A stretch of DNA of 64,000 nt from Nigrospora sphaerica (lineage: Eukaryota; Ascomycota; Sordariomycetes; Amphisphaeriales; Apiosporaceae). The notes beneath the pieces are model-generated. The model searched no databases. It had not been told where the DNA came from and saw only the letters and a list, made by a program, of their open reading frames with translations. The stretch is from the NCBI GenBank assembly GCA_018287875.1, contig JAGVVL010000015.1, positions 3,596,001 to 3,660,000 of the forward strand. Direction: 5' to 3'. Below, piece after piece: positions 45,811 to 56,374 of the stretch (the stretch's first letter is position 1; each line of letters begins with the position of its first letter). A program made the position numbers and the translations under genes.

Positions 45811-46169
45811 TAGTGGTACCCGGTTTGGGGGGCTATTGCCATTCATTGACAGCAGCTGGACTGCAATTCCGTTCACGCACCTTCATATATTCGCCGCCGA
45901 CCTCTCAAACTTACTCCCCGGGCGCATGTGAATTAGCCGACATCCGTGAGAGCATAAATAGCCTTCAATTCAAAGATCAGAGTCGTTGTCGTGATATGGG
46001 TCTTAGCACACAAGGGATTTATGACATTCCGGAGGTTAAACTCGACGGAGAAACCGTTGTTGTCTTTTTAGTCCGCTGGTGAATTAACATAGGAAACTCT
46101 TGCGCAACTTGGGTTGAGGGAAGGAGTAGTCTTCTTCGCGGAATTCCTCACGAACGTAGTGTTCGTGGG

Positions 46170-46460
46170 CTGAAATTCTCTGATGTTCTGCAGGGCAGCA
46201 AACCGCCAGCACCAGGTAGTTTCCTTTAGTGCCTCGCCCTGCTCGTCCTCCTCGCCATCGCCGCCCTCGAGACGGCCGACTCCCACGCTCGCCTCCCCCG
46301 ATGGGACGTCATCAAGGTTCTCGACCCCGAGGACACCGACGGGCGCTGAATCGTCGAGAAGGGCTTCCGCTGCGAGGACTACCGGGGCCAGGACCTATGG
46401 AAGGACATGGTGGCAGCTGAGGAACGACAGCATGCCCCGCATGAAGCTCTTGCTGTATGA
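46170..46460 (+). pseudogene. Coding relic, unrecognised
   Basis: The frame reads ALLVLLAIAALETADSHARL, PRWDVIKVLDPEDTDGR, a TGA stop at about 46347, then IVEKGFRCEDYRGQDLWKDM and VAAEERQH before another stop. The pattern on both sides of the stop is protein-like with a GC-rich codon bias. I cannot name the family. Confidence 0.3.
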
Positions 46461-46672
46461 AGTAGGGCCGTAACCTGTGGCTTTCCCTTTGTTTCTTGGG
46501 TTTTGTAGCATGTTGGATTTGACTCAAGAGTAATGGGATTGAACATGCGTCACAAACTTTCCCCAAAATGAGCAGTGAGAGGGCATTTGGAGAGACCTAT
46601 GCGGCCACCAGACCCGGCCAGCTGTTTAGACTTGTGCACCCAATAATTGCCGACAACGTCCCTAGAGTTCTG

Positions 46673-47341
46673 CTAGCTCCATGCCACAGGTTGAAGGTGT
46701 AGACCAGTCTCAAGATAGTTGGTTGTTGACCAACACGCCCGAGCTGATTGCTCATAACTGTCCCAGAAGGTTGTAGGCCGCCGAGCCCCTAGCCCCGCGT
46801 CAAACTCAGCAAATAGCTTGAGCCTATACGGAGAGTGAGTAACCACATGCCCGACGTTCCTCCAGACGATGTCATAGTTTGTCTTCTCCATTCAGAATGA
46901 GCAGCGGGCGAAGGCGTCAACTTCAACCACCTGGCACCCACCAATACACGGAATAAAGGCCCGCGGTAGGTGTGACGAGGTTGTTCAGGAGCACCCGCTG
47001 TCCTCGTCCGGCGGTATCACGCCTCAAAACAGCCCCTGCTTGAGTCTCATTGTGCCGGGTTACGGGCCTAGCAGTGATAATAGCCGTCAGACAAATGGAT
47101 CACGCTTCTAGAAGACCCACCTTCCACTTTAGGCAGCCAGCCCGAGGCGCCAATACAGAAGGGAAATAGAAAACACCAGCGATGAGCCCAGCTCCAGGTC
47201 CCGTGACCTCTCATTGTCCCTATAATAGGCATCAAGAAAGAATCGAGGCCCATGCGGAACACACCTGGTACTCTCCTTGTGGAAACCTGGGCTGTTCTTG
47301 AGAGCCCGTCCTCCTGCATCCAGGCGAGCCCCCTGTTTCAT
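46673..47341 (-). pseudogene. Coding relic, unrecognised, broken by stops
   Basis: Minus-strand segments in order: GPRFFLDAYYRDNERSRD and LELGSSLVFSISLLYWRLG near 47150-47260, KQGLF and GVIPPDED near 47000, then HSPYRLKLFAEFDAGLG and TTFWDSYEQSARACW near 46750-46850. They read like consecutive parts of one protein, separated by stops and frame changes. The family is not recognised; similarity to known motifs is too weak for a call. Confidence 0.25.
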
Positions 47342-49252
47342 CTTTGCCCCGCCTGTGTTTTCCGCACCGGATCCGCGCTATGAATCCCCGGCCCTCTGAT
47401 CTCGGCCGCTCGAGCCCAGTCGTCTTGGTGTCGTGATAGGATGTGTTTTGAGCGTCCAGTGTGTACGGGCGGGCTATCGAGACGACTTTAGGCGGGCAAC
47501 GACCCCAGGATGCAAGGAACTTCGTGATTCGGGGATACGATCTCTACGATGAGTCTTCTAGAGCGGAGAAGATTCCAGAAAAAGAAACGGCCACCATGTG
47601 CGAAGGGCCGGAACGAGAAATAATACTGGGGACAAAAGGGAGCGTGGTGTTCTGCTACTAGTACCACTGCTTTGGTTGAACGTCGCGAGAGCGCGTTCTG
47701 CGTCAGGTAGGCCGCTTTGGAACAACGACTACGAAGGGCCAGATGGCCGACAAAAGAGTAGTAAGAGACGATAGATGCATAGCATATAACAGCAAGGGCG
47801 TGAGAGCATACAGGAAGCATGGAACACGTAAACGTGTCAATATAGAGGCCTCAACGAGGTTTGCGCGGCTGGCGTCACAGCCGAGGAGCGTTTTGGGGCG
47901 GGATTCTCGCAGATCGAGGGTCCTGTAGCGGAAGAGGACAAAGCCAACTGACTGAAGGCCTGTTACCATTACTGGGAGTAGATCACAGGTCCATATGAAC
48001 TGCCATCGGATCCAACGAACGAGTAAAGCGCGGCCTATGTCCCTTCACTCCATATACTAAGCTGCACTATCGTCTTATACAAAGCTTCAGTAGCGCTGCC
48101 AGTGAATTTCCGATTACGGGCAGTTTAGTTTCACCGTATCCAGGACACCAGCTGTCATTTTACACATCAACACACAAACGCACGCAAATTCGTCCACAGA
48201 GACTGACAAAGAGGACGACAAAAAGAGAGGGCATGAACACCACCTTATTCGATACGCCAGGGAGACAGCAACTGGACCTGGGCAATATGGCCTCGTCCTG
48301 GCCAAAGGCGATGGCGACTCATTGGGCAAGAAATCTGTTGCCGAACTCCCCATTTGACGGAGGGCACGGGACGCCACGCGAGGTATACTAATAGAGAGGA
48401 TGGACATGGTTAGAAGCCGGGCGTATCGTAGTTACGCGTATGATGCCGCATTACGGCTGCACCCAAGTGGGTATTAAATAAGGACCCAAGCACAAACAGA
48501 AACCCCAACTTTCAACTCGATATTTGCAAGCGCACCTCGTCGGGAGAGTGGCTCGGTGGGTATTACTTAATTGCGTTTTCCCAGCTCAGCCCAGCCCAGC
48601 GCCTGACCCTGCCGGCTAGGCGCCCAGGTATGAAAAGTTGTGCATTCACAAGCGGCAGGTTCCCGGCACCGCCTGCCGCCAGGTATATGTTGGACCGTTC
48701 GGACCTCGCGTGATGTCTGTCCCCAGTCTTCCTACATATAGCGGCATCGCCAGTGCCAGACGCGATGCCCCAACCGGCCACGTGGTCCATCGTGAGAAGC
48801 GCCGGCCCGTCAAGTTTGCCTGTAGCCCTCGCGAACACCCCTATCAACTGGGCAGGCGGGTTGTCCGCGCTATTCCGGCGTCGCCAGGCCCACGGAACCG
48901 TCCAAGTACCTCCTTGTAAAGGGGCCCTCGACCGCAGGACAAAAGACCAGCCAGGCTGCCGCACCGCCGCTCCAAGCCCTTCCATCTCGCCCCACATCTT
49001 CTCGCCGATACGTGCCATCATCGCCTCCTGACATGGCTCAGCGTCGGGAGAAACTACAAGCCCTGGCCGACGCTAAGCAGTGCCGGCCGACGTGCAACAG
49101 CCAAATCCAGTCCTTGTCGTGCCCTTGTCGGCCCAGCAGCACCGAAACCCCCTTGGGCGCTCAGCATACTGCGGAATGCAGGCAACTTCCCACGTAGCCT
49201 TCTGTCCCGTGCTATCTACCGCCACGGCGGCCCGCATCCCCTCCCGTCTCTG

Positions 49253-49846
49253 CTACTTGAGCAGCATGTCGGCAACGCGGATCCTCTTTGTGTTTTCCTT
49301 GTCCGGGGTCGGTGACGTGCCACGCTTCCGGGGGGGCGGGGCTGAGGCGAGGGTGCCGTCAGCGCCCTGTGTTTCTTTTCCTGTCTCTTTGGTGCCCGGG
49401 GTGGCGGTGCGGGTGTTTCTCTGCCGCTTGGGGGTGGTATCTTCAGCGCGCGGGTTCTTCGGTCTTTTGGCGGCGGCTTCATTGTCGGCTTTGGCGGGCG
49501 GCGCGGCTGCGGTCTTGACAACTTTCTCCTTTGGAGCTGGGTTGGGGGCGGGCGCCGGAGAGGCAGCGTCGGCGGCGTTCTGGTCCGGTTGCTGCGTACC
49601 AGCCGCCTCGTATTTGTCTATGTAGTAGGACTCGATGGCGGCGGGGGTGATGTAGGTCGTCGGTTCCCAGGTGGGCTCGTACGGCTCGCCCGTCGTCGGG
49701 TCGTGGTCCTCCCACTGCACGAGGTACTCGAATCGGGACGCGAAGCGCGAGTCGCGGGCGCGCTTGTTCTTAGGCGGAGCGGCCGGGCGGCGCGCGAGCA
49801 GCGCCGCGACGTTCCATTGCCCGCCTGGGCCGCCGGAGGATCGCAT
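49253..49846 (-). CDS. Chromodomain-like protein
   Basis: I take ATG at 49846 (MRSSGGPGGQWN), giving 197 residues; an in-frame ATG at 49996 would add 50 residues of unconvincing sequence. Residues about 35-75 hold RFEYLVQWEDHDPTTGEPYE, PTWEP and AAIESYYIDKY: the Y-L-V-x-W, TWEP and I-x-x-Y anchor points of a chromodomain, with an insert between the second strand and TWEP. The first chromodomain strand is not clear. The rest is low complexity: Ala/Pro-rich, then Lys/Arg-rich with KRPKN, PKRQRNTR and TKRIRV, likely nuclear signals. Chromodomains bind methylated histone tails or RNA, so a chromatin role is likely but not proven. It lies between two pogo elements. Part of a longer gene cannot be excluded. 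Confidence 0.65.
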   Translation of the reverse strand: MRSSGGPGGQWNVAALLARRPAAPPKNKRARDSRFASRFEYLVQWEDHDPTTGEPYEPTWEPTTYITPAAIESYYIDKYEAAGTQQPDQNAADAASPAPAPNPAPKEKVVKTAAAPPAKADNEAAAKRPKNPRAEDTTPKRQRNTRTATPGTKETGKETQGADGTLASAPPPRKRGTSPTPDKENTKRIRVADMLLK

Positions 49847-50335
49847 GAAGGCGTCGGGTGGGCGAGGCCAAGAGGAAAGATGCCGGGGCGGACGACGAAG
49901 CTGCAAATACGAGATGCGATGGGAGAAAGCAATGAACAATGGAGAGGAAAGGTTTGCTGCCAGAAAGATAGGGAGAAAACGGCGTGCGGCGCGCAAAAGA
50001 AGGCGACGGATGTTGGCTTGCGATGGATGGGTGCACGCGATGTGGAGAGGGGAAGGGAATGATGAGCGAAATGGATCCAGGACCAGGACCTCGCAGAAGG
50101 GTCGAAACGAAAGTACATGGCTAACCAGCCACGGAAATCAGGATCCCTGAAATGCTGCGTGTGCGTGGGTGCACCTGGTTTCTCAGAGACACTGTGAGCC
50201 CCCTTGGCAGCGGGTGGACTAAACCTAGAGTAGGTGGCGGGAAATCCACCCAGTGCCTTCCTTCTCTTACCGAATCCCTGAGTCCGGAGCTACCTGGCTC
50301 CTTCAAGGAAAGGTAAAAGTAAACGTAATGAATTA
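49847..50335. other. Upstream region of the chromodomain gene
   Basis: No feature beyond a likely promoter and leader; the pogo element begins at 50336. Confidence 0.4.
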
Positions 50336-52195
50336 ACGTACATGTCAGGTCAGCGGAACATGTGGGTCAACGGAACACTTCCTGCAAATTCCCACCTCCC
50401 CAACTTTAACCGCGCTTTACTTTATAACAAATCATGAGAAACACTTCGAGCGAGTCGCAGATTATTCTAGCGGTTCAAGCGATTCAGAAGACTCCTAGTT
50501 TAAGTCTTCGCAAAGCCGCTAAGATCTTCCAGGTTTCTCTAACCACTCTCCATAGCCGGATGAACGGCAGACGCGCCCGACAAGATACCCGCCCAGGCAG
50601 TTATCGACTGTCCGAACTAGAAGAGAAAGCTATTGTTCAATACATTCTCGACCTAGATGCGCGAGGGTTTTCCCCCCGAATCTCTGACGTGGAAGATATG
50701 GCGAATGTTATCGCCGAGGCGCGTGACGCGTCACGCGTCGGGACGCGTTGGGCCTCGACCTTCGTGAAGCGCCAACCAGACCTTCGGACGCGTCTTTCGC
50801 GTGTATACGACTACCAGAGGGCCCTTTGCGAAGACCCTAAGAAGATCGCCGGCTGGTTCGGTCTTTTGCAGAATATTAAGGCCAAGTACGGCATCCAGGA
50901 CGAGGATATCTACAACTTCGACGAGACCGGCTTTATGATGGGCCAGATCGCGTCCACTATAGTCGTCACGGGCGCCGACCGTAACGGCAAACGAAAGAAG
51001 GTCCAGCCTGGCAATCGCGAATGGGTTACCGTAATCCAAGGCGTCTGTTCCGACGGCTGGTGTGTCCCGCCGTTCATCGTCGTGAAGGGTGCTTACCACC
51101 TCGCCAATTGGTACTCCGATAGCACCCTCCCACGCGATTGGGTAATTAAACCAACCGAGAATGGATGGACCGATAATAAGACAGGCCTGGACTGGATTCG
51201 GCATTTCGATAAACATACCTCGTCGCGCGCGAAAGGCCGATATCGTCTATTAGTGATCGACGGGCACGAGAGCCACGTTTCGGCCGAATTCCAGGCTTTC
51301 TGTAAAGAGAAGAACATCATCACGGTCTCTATACCTCCGCACTCGTCGCATCTACTCCAGCCACTTGACGTGGGGTGTTTTGGGCCACTGAAGCGGGCGT
51401 ACAGTCGCGAAATCGAAACCTTTATGAAGTCACTCGTTAACCATATCACTAAGGCCGAGTTCCTTATTGCTTTCCAGGCCGCGTTTTTGAAGGTTTTTAT
51501 ACCCGAAAACGTCAAGGCTGGGTTCCGCGGAGCTGGTTTAGTCCCTCATAACCCGGAAAAGGTTATCTCGAAGCTCGACGTGAAGTTATCGACGCCTTCG
51601 CCGTCTAGCAGCCTCCCAACAGCAAGCATCCCATGGGCCTCTCAAACGCCGCACAACCCAACCGAGGCGACTTCGCAAACAGATTATATTACGAATCGAG
51701 TCCGCCGTCACTAAGGGAGCTCCCCGACACCAATTTTACTAGCAATTGACCAGCTTTCGAAGGGTGCGGTAGCAACAATGCATCGTGTTACCCTTTTAGA
51801 GGCTGAGGTCCGCAGCCTCCGAGAGGCGAATAGCAGCCTCGCAAAACGTCGCAAAATAAAGAAAAAGCGTATACGAAATGGAGGAGCACTAGCTATTGGA
51901 GAGGCACAAGATATTTTAGATCAAAAGGACGCCGATACGCAGTTGAAGGAGGAAACACGTGCAAGTAGCAGTCGCGTAAGGAGGACTCAACCTCGCGGAC
52001 AACGCTGCGGCACCTGCGGAGAGACCGGTCATAATGCTCGCACTTGTCAAATGGAAAAAGGTGTCTTTAAAGAGTCGGAAACGATTAGTTTGAATTGATT
52101 TAAGGTGTTATGGCGATATAATTGTCTGATTCTAATGGGATTGTGCTAGAAAGTGTTCCGTTGACCCACATGTTCCGCTGACCTGACATGTACGT
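50336..52195 (+). mobile_element. Nearly intact pogo-family DNA transposon
   Basis: The first 45 bp (50336-50380, beginning ACGTACATGTCAGGTC) and the last 45 bp (52151-52195) are perfect inverted repeats. Each end is bordered by TA (50334-50335 and 52196-52197). The 1,860-bp element contains one plus-strand transposase frame of 555 codons with a single nonsense codon. Perfect ends and an intact catalytic region point to a recent insertion. Confidence 0.93.
50434..52098 (+). pseudogene. Pogo transposase with intact DDD core; one in-frame TAA before the zinc-knuckle tail
   Basis: From ATG at 50434 to TGA at 52098 there are 555 codons in one frame. The first 426 residues (to TAA at 51712-51714) contain a psq-type helix-turn-helix (SLSLRKAAKIFQVSLTTLHS), a CENP-B/Tc5-like DNA-binding part (LSELEEKAIVQYILDLD), and the catalytic residues Asp in YNFDETGF (about 171), Asp in LVIDGHESHVS (about 278) and Asp in LQPLDVGCFGPLKR. 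After the stop the frame continues GSSPTPILLAIDQLSKGA, a coiled-coil stretch with KRRKIKKKR, and a CCHC knuckle CGTCGETGHNARTC. Relatives read RHQGSSP across this point, so CAA became TAA. The truncated 426-residue protein keeps all three catalytic residues and could still be active, so calling it dead would be premature. Confidence 0.88.
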
Positions 52196-54304
52196 TACCC
52201 AAGTAAGAAAGTACCCATCTCAGTTTTTTTGGGGGGGGAGGGCTCCTCCTGCTGGACGGGAGTGACGGGGGTCGGTGATGAGATGGTTTTCCGCTAGCCT
52301 GGAAACCCCCCCGCAATTGCGCTGTGGCTGTTTTTAGCGGGACGCTTAAACGGTTGCGCTTCCGTCTCATCCAGTCCTTGAATACAACGTACCTCTTCGC
52401 CTTGGCTACATCTCCATCGTCGTCGCATAACCCCGGCTATGAATGTCATCTCAACCCGTTCCTTTGGGCTCTTGCTCAAGGCTAGGTTGTCTCTACGTGA
52501 AAGCCCTCGCGTTACCTCTGCACAACTTATATTGAAGAAGAAAGGACTTTTAGTCGGTAGCTTGCAATTGCCCCTTGGCCATCGTTGTTCGCATCCGCCC
52601 AGTTCAGTGGGACTCGAAGTGACAAGTCAACCTTTGGGAATAACGATACCAGCAGCACTCCTTTCCCGTGGCACCATATGCCTTTCGTTGGCCACAAGTT
52701 GCCATACTTTGGAAGAACGGTGAACGCGAAAACAACATTTGCCCGCTTAGTGCCTCCTTCCGTGTATCTTGACAGATATGAAGGCACGGGAGTATCGCAG
52801 CCATAGAAATGTGCAAACACATGACGAGCGCGCAATGGAAAGGTCCGAAACAACACCGGGGTTCATTCCATGGCCGGAGAAACGCAGGAACTCCAGACAG
52901 TCCCCGACGTTCATATGCAGGTACAACCTGAACGGACCTTCCACGACTGGCCCCTCCCACGACCGAGCCTTTCTCCCCTCACTACCAACCCACAAAGGGC
53001 GCGTTCGGTAACGGTATGTAATAGGTTACAGTTTCGCGTGTCCTGAACACGCGCTTGTCCGCAGCCCAAGTGGCACTGGTGTCGCTCCCGAAAGCCGGAT
53101 GGTGAAGCCCGTCCGACCAGCGATCGTCGGCGCTGGCTTTGAGCCCGACTGGGAACCACTCGGGAATGTGCCTGTCGTTAGTCGTCGTCACGGACGATCT
53201 GCCGGGTTGCGGCAACGCATGGCGATCGGGAGACGGAGCGCTGGTTGGAGAGCACCGGCGAGAACGATGAGAGCTTGCACCCAGGAGAACCAATTCTGTG
53301 AATAGGTGGGTAGTGCAAGATAGCAGAGTAGCGAGGCTACATTTGGCATCCCCAAGGTCTCACCCGAAAGACACTTCAATTGCCATGTACACCAACAACT
53401 TCGAAACTCTTCGGGTTACCTGAGTTCCGTCGGTGAAGTACCCAAGGTTTACGCGCCTGCCCCTTCCTCGGCCCCACACGAGTAAACGCGACAATGACAA
53501 CAACAGAAACATTGAACAACAAGAACAGTAGCAGCAGCAGCGGCAGCAGCGGCAGCTGGAATAATGATCAACACCCCGCGTATCCCCATGGCCCATCACG
53601 GGACCCAGCGAGAGTTCGCTTGTATTCGAGATGGCAAATCATCGCCATGTCCCGGCCTCGGCAAGTTTATCCAGAGTCGTGCAGAGCCATCGCGGCCCCA
53701 CCGGCCCTTGTACCCGGTCATCCATACGTTGCCTACTGGGCTATTGATGACGCCGACCACCTACTCGTACGTAGCCAGCTCCCACAATCACCTCGGCAAC
53801 CTGATGCGTAGAGCGATGGCCTCACTCACTTACTGGGTGCCCATCGGTTTGTGACCTTTCTACACTGCCGTCGCTTCACCCTCAAGCAGACCCAAAACCA
53901 TCCGTATAGCGAATCCCATTGCCGGCTTCGGCTGCGAAAGGACCACCCAAGAGCCGCTGGACTCGCCTTTCGGGACCAGCATCCCACGAATGGGAAGCTC
54001 CGTGCGATTCAGTTTACCCCCCTTTGGCAGCCGACGTCCCGTGAGCAGCACGATGCGGCAATGCATTGTCGGCCTTGCATGCAGATCAAAAACACTGCTT
54101 GATGCATTAGTCCCCTTGGGGGCCCCCTGGGCCTCCAGAATTTCCTCGTTGATCCCGGTCCGCCGGGTAAATATCGCGAGGCGGCGTCGATGGTCTCCAC
54201 GGGTCGTCGCCGCCCTTTTCCCATGATAAAGGCCGACCACTTCTACGCGAGCTTTCACGATATTGATAGTGAGCCGAAATAGTATCGCCAACTGATATCT
54301 CTCT
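52196..54304. other. Intergenic, no gene supported
   Basis: Between the pogo element and the LINE fragment. Contains a CAGCAG/CGGCAGCAG microsatellite at about 53528-53562. No coding region supported. Confidence 0.4.
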
Positions 54305-54317
54305 AATATCGTCGCCA

Positions 54318-54648
54318 AGACGAGAGCATCTCGTCCAAGCTCTAGGAGAGCCGATCGACACAGACAGGATGCTAGACACGCCAGGAAAAGCTGGGATTAT
54401 CGCAAGATGGCTACTCCGCTCGGGAAGGCTAGGCATGTTCCAGCTTGCGAATCAGCTTATCAGCTAGGAAGCGGGCACGCTGAGCCCGATCTCGGTATGG
54501 CAGGCTAGAGAGTAGACAAGTGCGGTGCGACGCAGCGGAACCTAGGTTTTTCACCCGGCCGGACGTTAGCCCGGAACGGTTTTCCTAGGCTAAGATGCGT
54601 AGGGGGTCCTCATGGCCTTGATAGGTCGCTAGGTGTAAGAATAATAAT
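54318..54648 (+). mobile_element. 5'-truncated LINE fragment with target duplication
   Basis: 331 bp matching the 3' ends of the two larger LINE copies (reverse complement of about 60090-60415), ending GTAAGAATAATAATAAT. The 13-bp sequence AATATCGTCGCCA occurs at 54305-54317 and again at 54649-54661, a target duplication. It keeps only the last codons of the RT frame. At the place where the copy ending at 60078 has TAG this fragment has TGG. The insertion lies 37 bp before the ATG of the GH131 gene. Confidence 0.9.
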
Positions 54649-54698
54649 AATATCGTCGCCATTAGGTCACCCTGAAGCTTTGCGAGACTCTTGCCGCC

Positions 54699-56001
54699 AT
54701 GGCGCTGCCTAGCATCCTTTCGCTCTTCCTCTTCGGAAGCCTCGCCCTTTCAGCGGCCGCGACGACACGACAGCCCTGCGTGCTGAGTTTCGACGGCCGC
54801 GTACCCCTCAATGCTGCAGCCGAGCAGTTCTCGACGGAACAGAGCTTTTTCAACCCACTCATGTGCTCGGCCCTAACGTCACCTGGGCCGAAATCATCGA
54901 GTTTCCCGATTTACCGCCATCGCGGGTATGATACCACCCAAAGTCGCACGCCAATCTCTGCCGTGTATCTAGCATGCGCGCTGCAGTTCGATGCCCAAGC
55001 CAGGACGAAGCCCATAGGCCTCAGTCTATCGTGAGCGCCCATACTTATCTTCGTCCGCTACCCCGCTCACGCAGAAAACAGCGATCGGTCCGTCTTCCTC
55101 TCAGGGACTGAGGGGCTTGAGACGGCCCTGCGCCGGACGGAGCTCCTGGTGAACAACAAGAAGGAGACGGTGCCGGGCCACAAGATGTGGCACCTCTCGT
55201 TCCGCACCGATCCGGCGCGCCCGCTCAACTATTCACACGAGTATCTGCTCGCCTTTCACGAGGCCACCGACTTCCAGGCTGACTTCTGGTCCGTCAAGGC
55301 TGGCGCCACCATGGAGGGCCCCGCTGTAGCCGCTCAGGTCCTCCGTGTCGAGGGCTATAAGTGGGACGTGCCGGTCAAGCAGTTCTTCCAAACTCCACTG
55401 ACCGACGGCGTGTGGCATAATATAGGCATCAACCTGGACTTTAATACCAAGTATGTGTGCACCTCTGGACTTAGTCCTAGACCTGCTTGTTATCTGTGGC
55501 AATATGAGGCTATCACTAGTTTCGCCCCTGAGATCACGTGAGGAGCTACTGGTACCTGCAGTAGGTCCTATGGAGCATGTGGGGAGCGGTCCCCAGCTAC
55601 GAGTATATAGTCTGCCATCTCTGGCACTTTCTTTTGTCCTTTCTAATGGAGAACCTTGAACCTTTCGCTTCCCACGCCTCCTTCAGTGCGACATTATCCT
55701 TCACGGAGGGTTCGGTAGGTGACAAGCGATTTCTGACCTAATGACATCCAGCATGATTTCTGTACTGTACTGCACGGAGGATGAGCCCCTCGAGGTCAAG
55801 GTGCCTCCGACATTAAATAATATCTCGGGCAAAGCCCCCACGACGCTGGGTGAGACTCACTTTGGCCTCCAAAAGCGACCGACGGGCGCCAACCTCACCA
55901 ACTTTCTCTTTGAAGGCTTCCAAGAAGAAGGTATCAATGAAGCCTTCTTTTTCGGTGGCATCTTCCAGGATGATTTTTCCACTGGCTGCATTACTCTGTG
56001 A
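54699..56001 (+). pseudogene. GH131 glycoside hydrolase gene with a frameshift in exon 1 and a solo LTR in its last intron
   Basis: Exons 54699-54925, 54987-55030, 55082-55450 and 55752-56001. Introns are 61, 51 and 301 nt. Signal peptide MALPSILSLFLFGSLALSAA. Family marks: CVLSFDGRVPLNA, then after splicing SRFDAQARTKPIGLSLSDRS, ALRRTELLVNN, WHLSFRTDPARPLNYSHEY, TDGVWHNIGINLDFNTN, LYCTEDEPLEV, GETHFGLQKRP and FFFGGIFQDD, which follow the GH131 order. GH131 enzymes cut beta-1,3/1,6/1,4-glucans outside the cell. In exon 1 the frame after SFFNPL should read HVLGPNVTWAEIIEFPDLPP, which is present in another frame: one base is missing near 54862. Intron 3 grew from 97 to 301 nt by the LTR and its TSD, but its CTGAC/CTAAT branch region and acceptor remain. 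So the frameshift, not the LTR, is the lesion. A sequencing error is the main alternative. Confidence 0.82.
55495..55693 (+). mobile_element. Solo LTR of the Copia family
   Basis: 199 bp, the reverse complement of the LTR at 13006-13204 with no difference seen. TTATC precedes (55490-55494) and follows (55694-55698) it, a 5-bp target duplication. It lies inside intron 3 of the GH131 gene. Recombination between the two LTRs of a full element most likely left it. Confidence 0.95.
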
Positions 56002-56374
56002 TTAGTGGGCATCGCAGTGTCCAATCTCATGATGGGCAACAAGCCTGGACGCTGCTGAACCCACAAAACAAAATCAGCATAGAAGTGAACCGAGAGTGTG
56101 CAAGTGGCAGTAGCAGGAAGGATTTCAAGTTCAATTCACTTATTTACCCTGCTCTTTGAAACTTGAAAGTAACCTCAACATCGGCACCAGCTTCGTGTCC
56201 AAATTATGGCTCTCTATATAGTGTGCAGTATATCACTGAACTGTCACATACGACCATAGCTTCCAAAAAACTCGGGATCCCGTCCGCTCTCCCATAGATA
56301 AGTTGGAAAGCGCCGAATTAGTACTAGGGTCGGTGACGACCTGGGAATCCTCGGTGTTGTATGTTTTTGCCCTG
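56002..56374. other. Intergenic, 3' of the GH131 gene
   Basis: No feature seen before the LINE tail at 56375. Confidence 0.45.

Larger units (their letters stand above)
45811..49252. other. Long region with coding relics only
   Basis: Apart from the two relics listed separately (46170-46460 and 46673-47341) nothing in this stretch could be supported as a gene, RNA or repeat. Confidence 0.35.
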
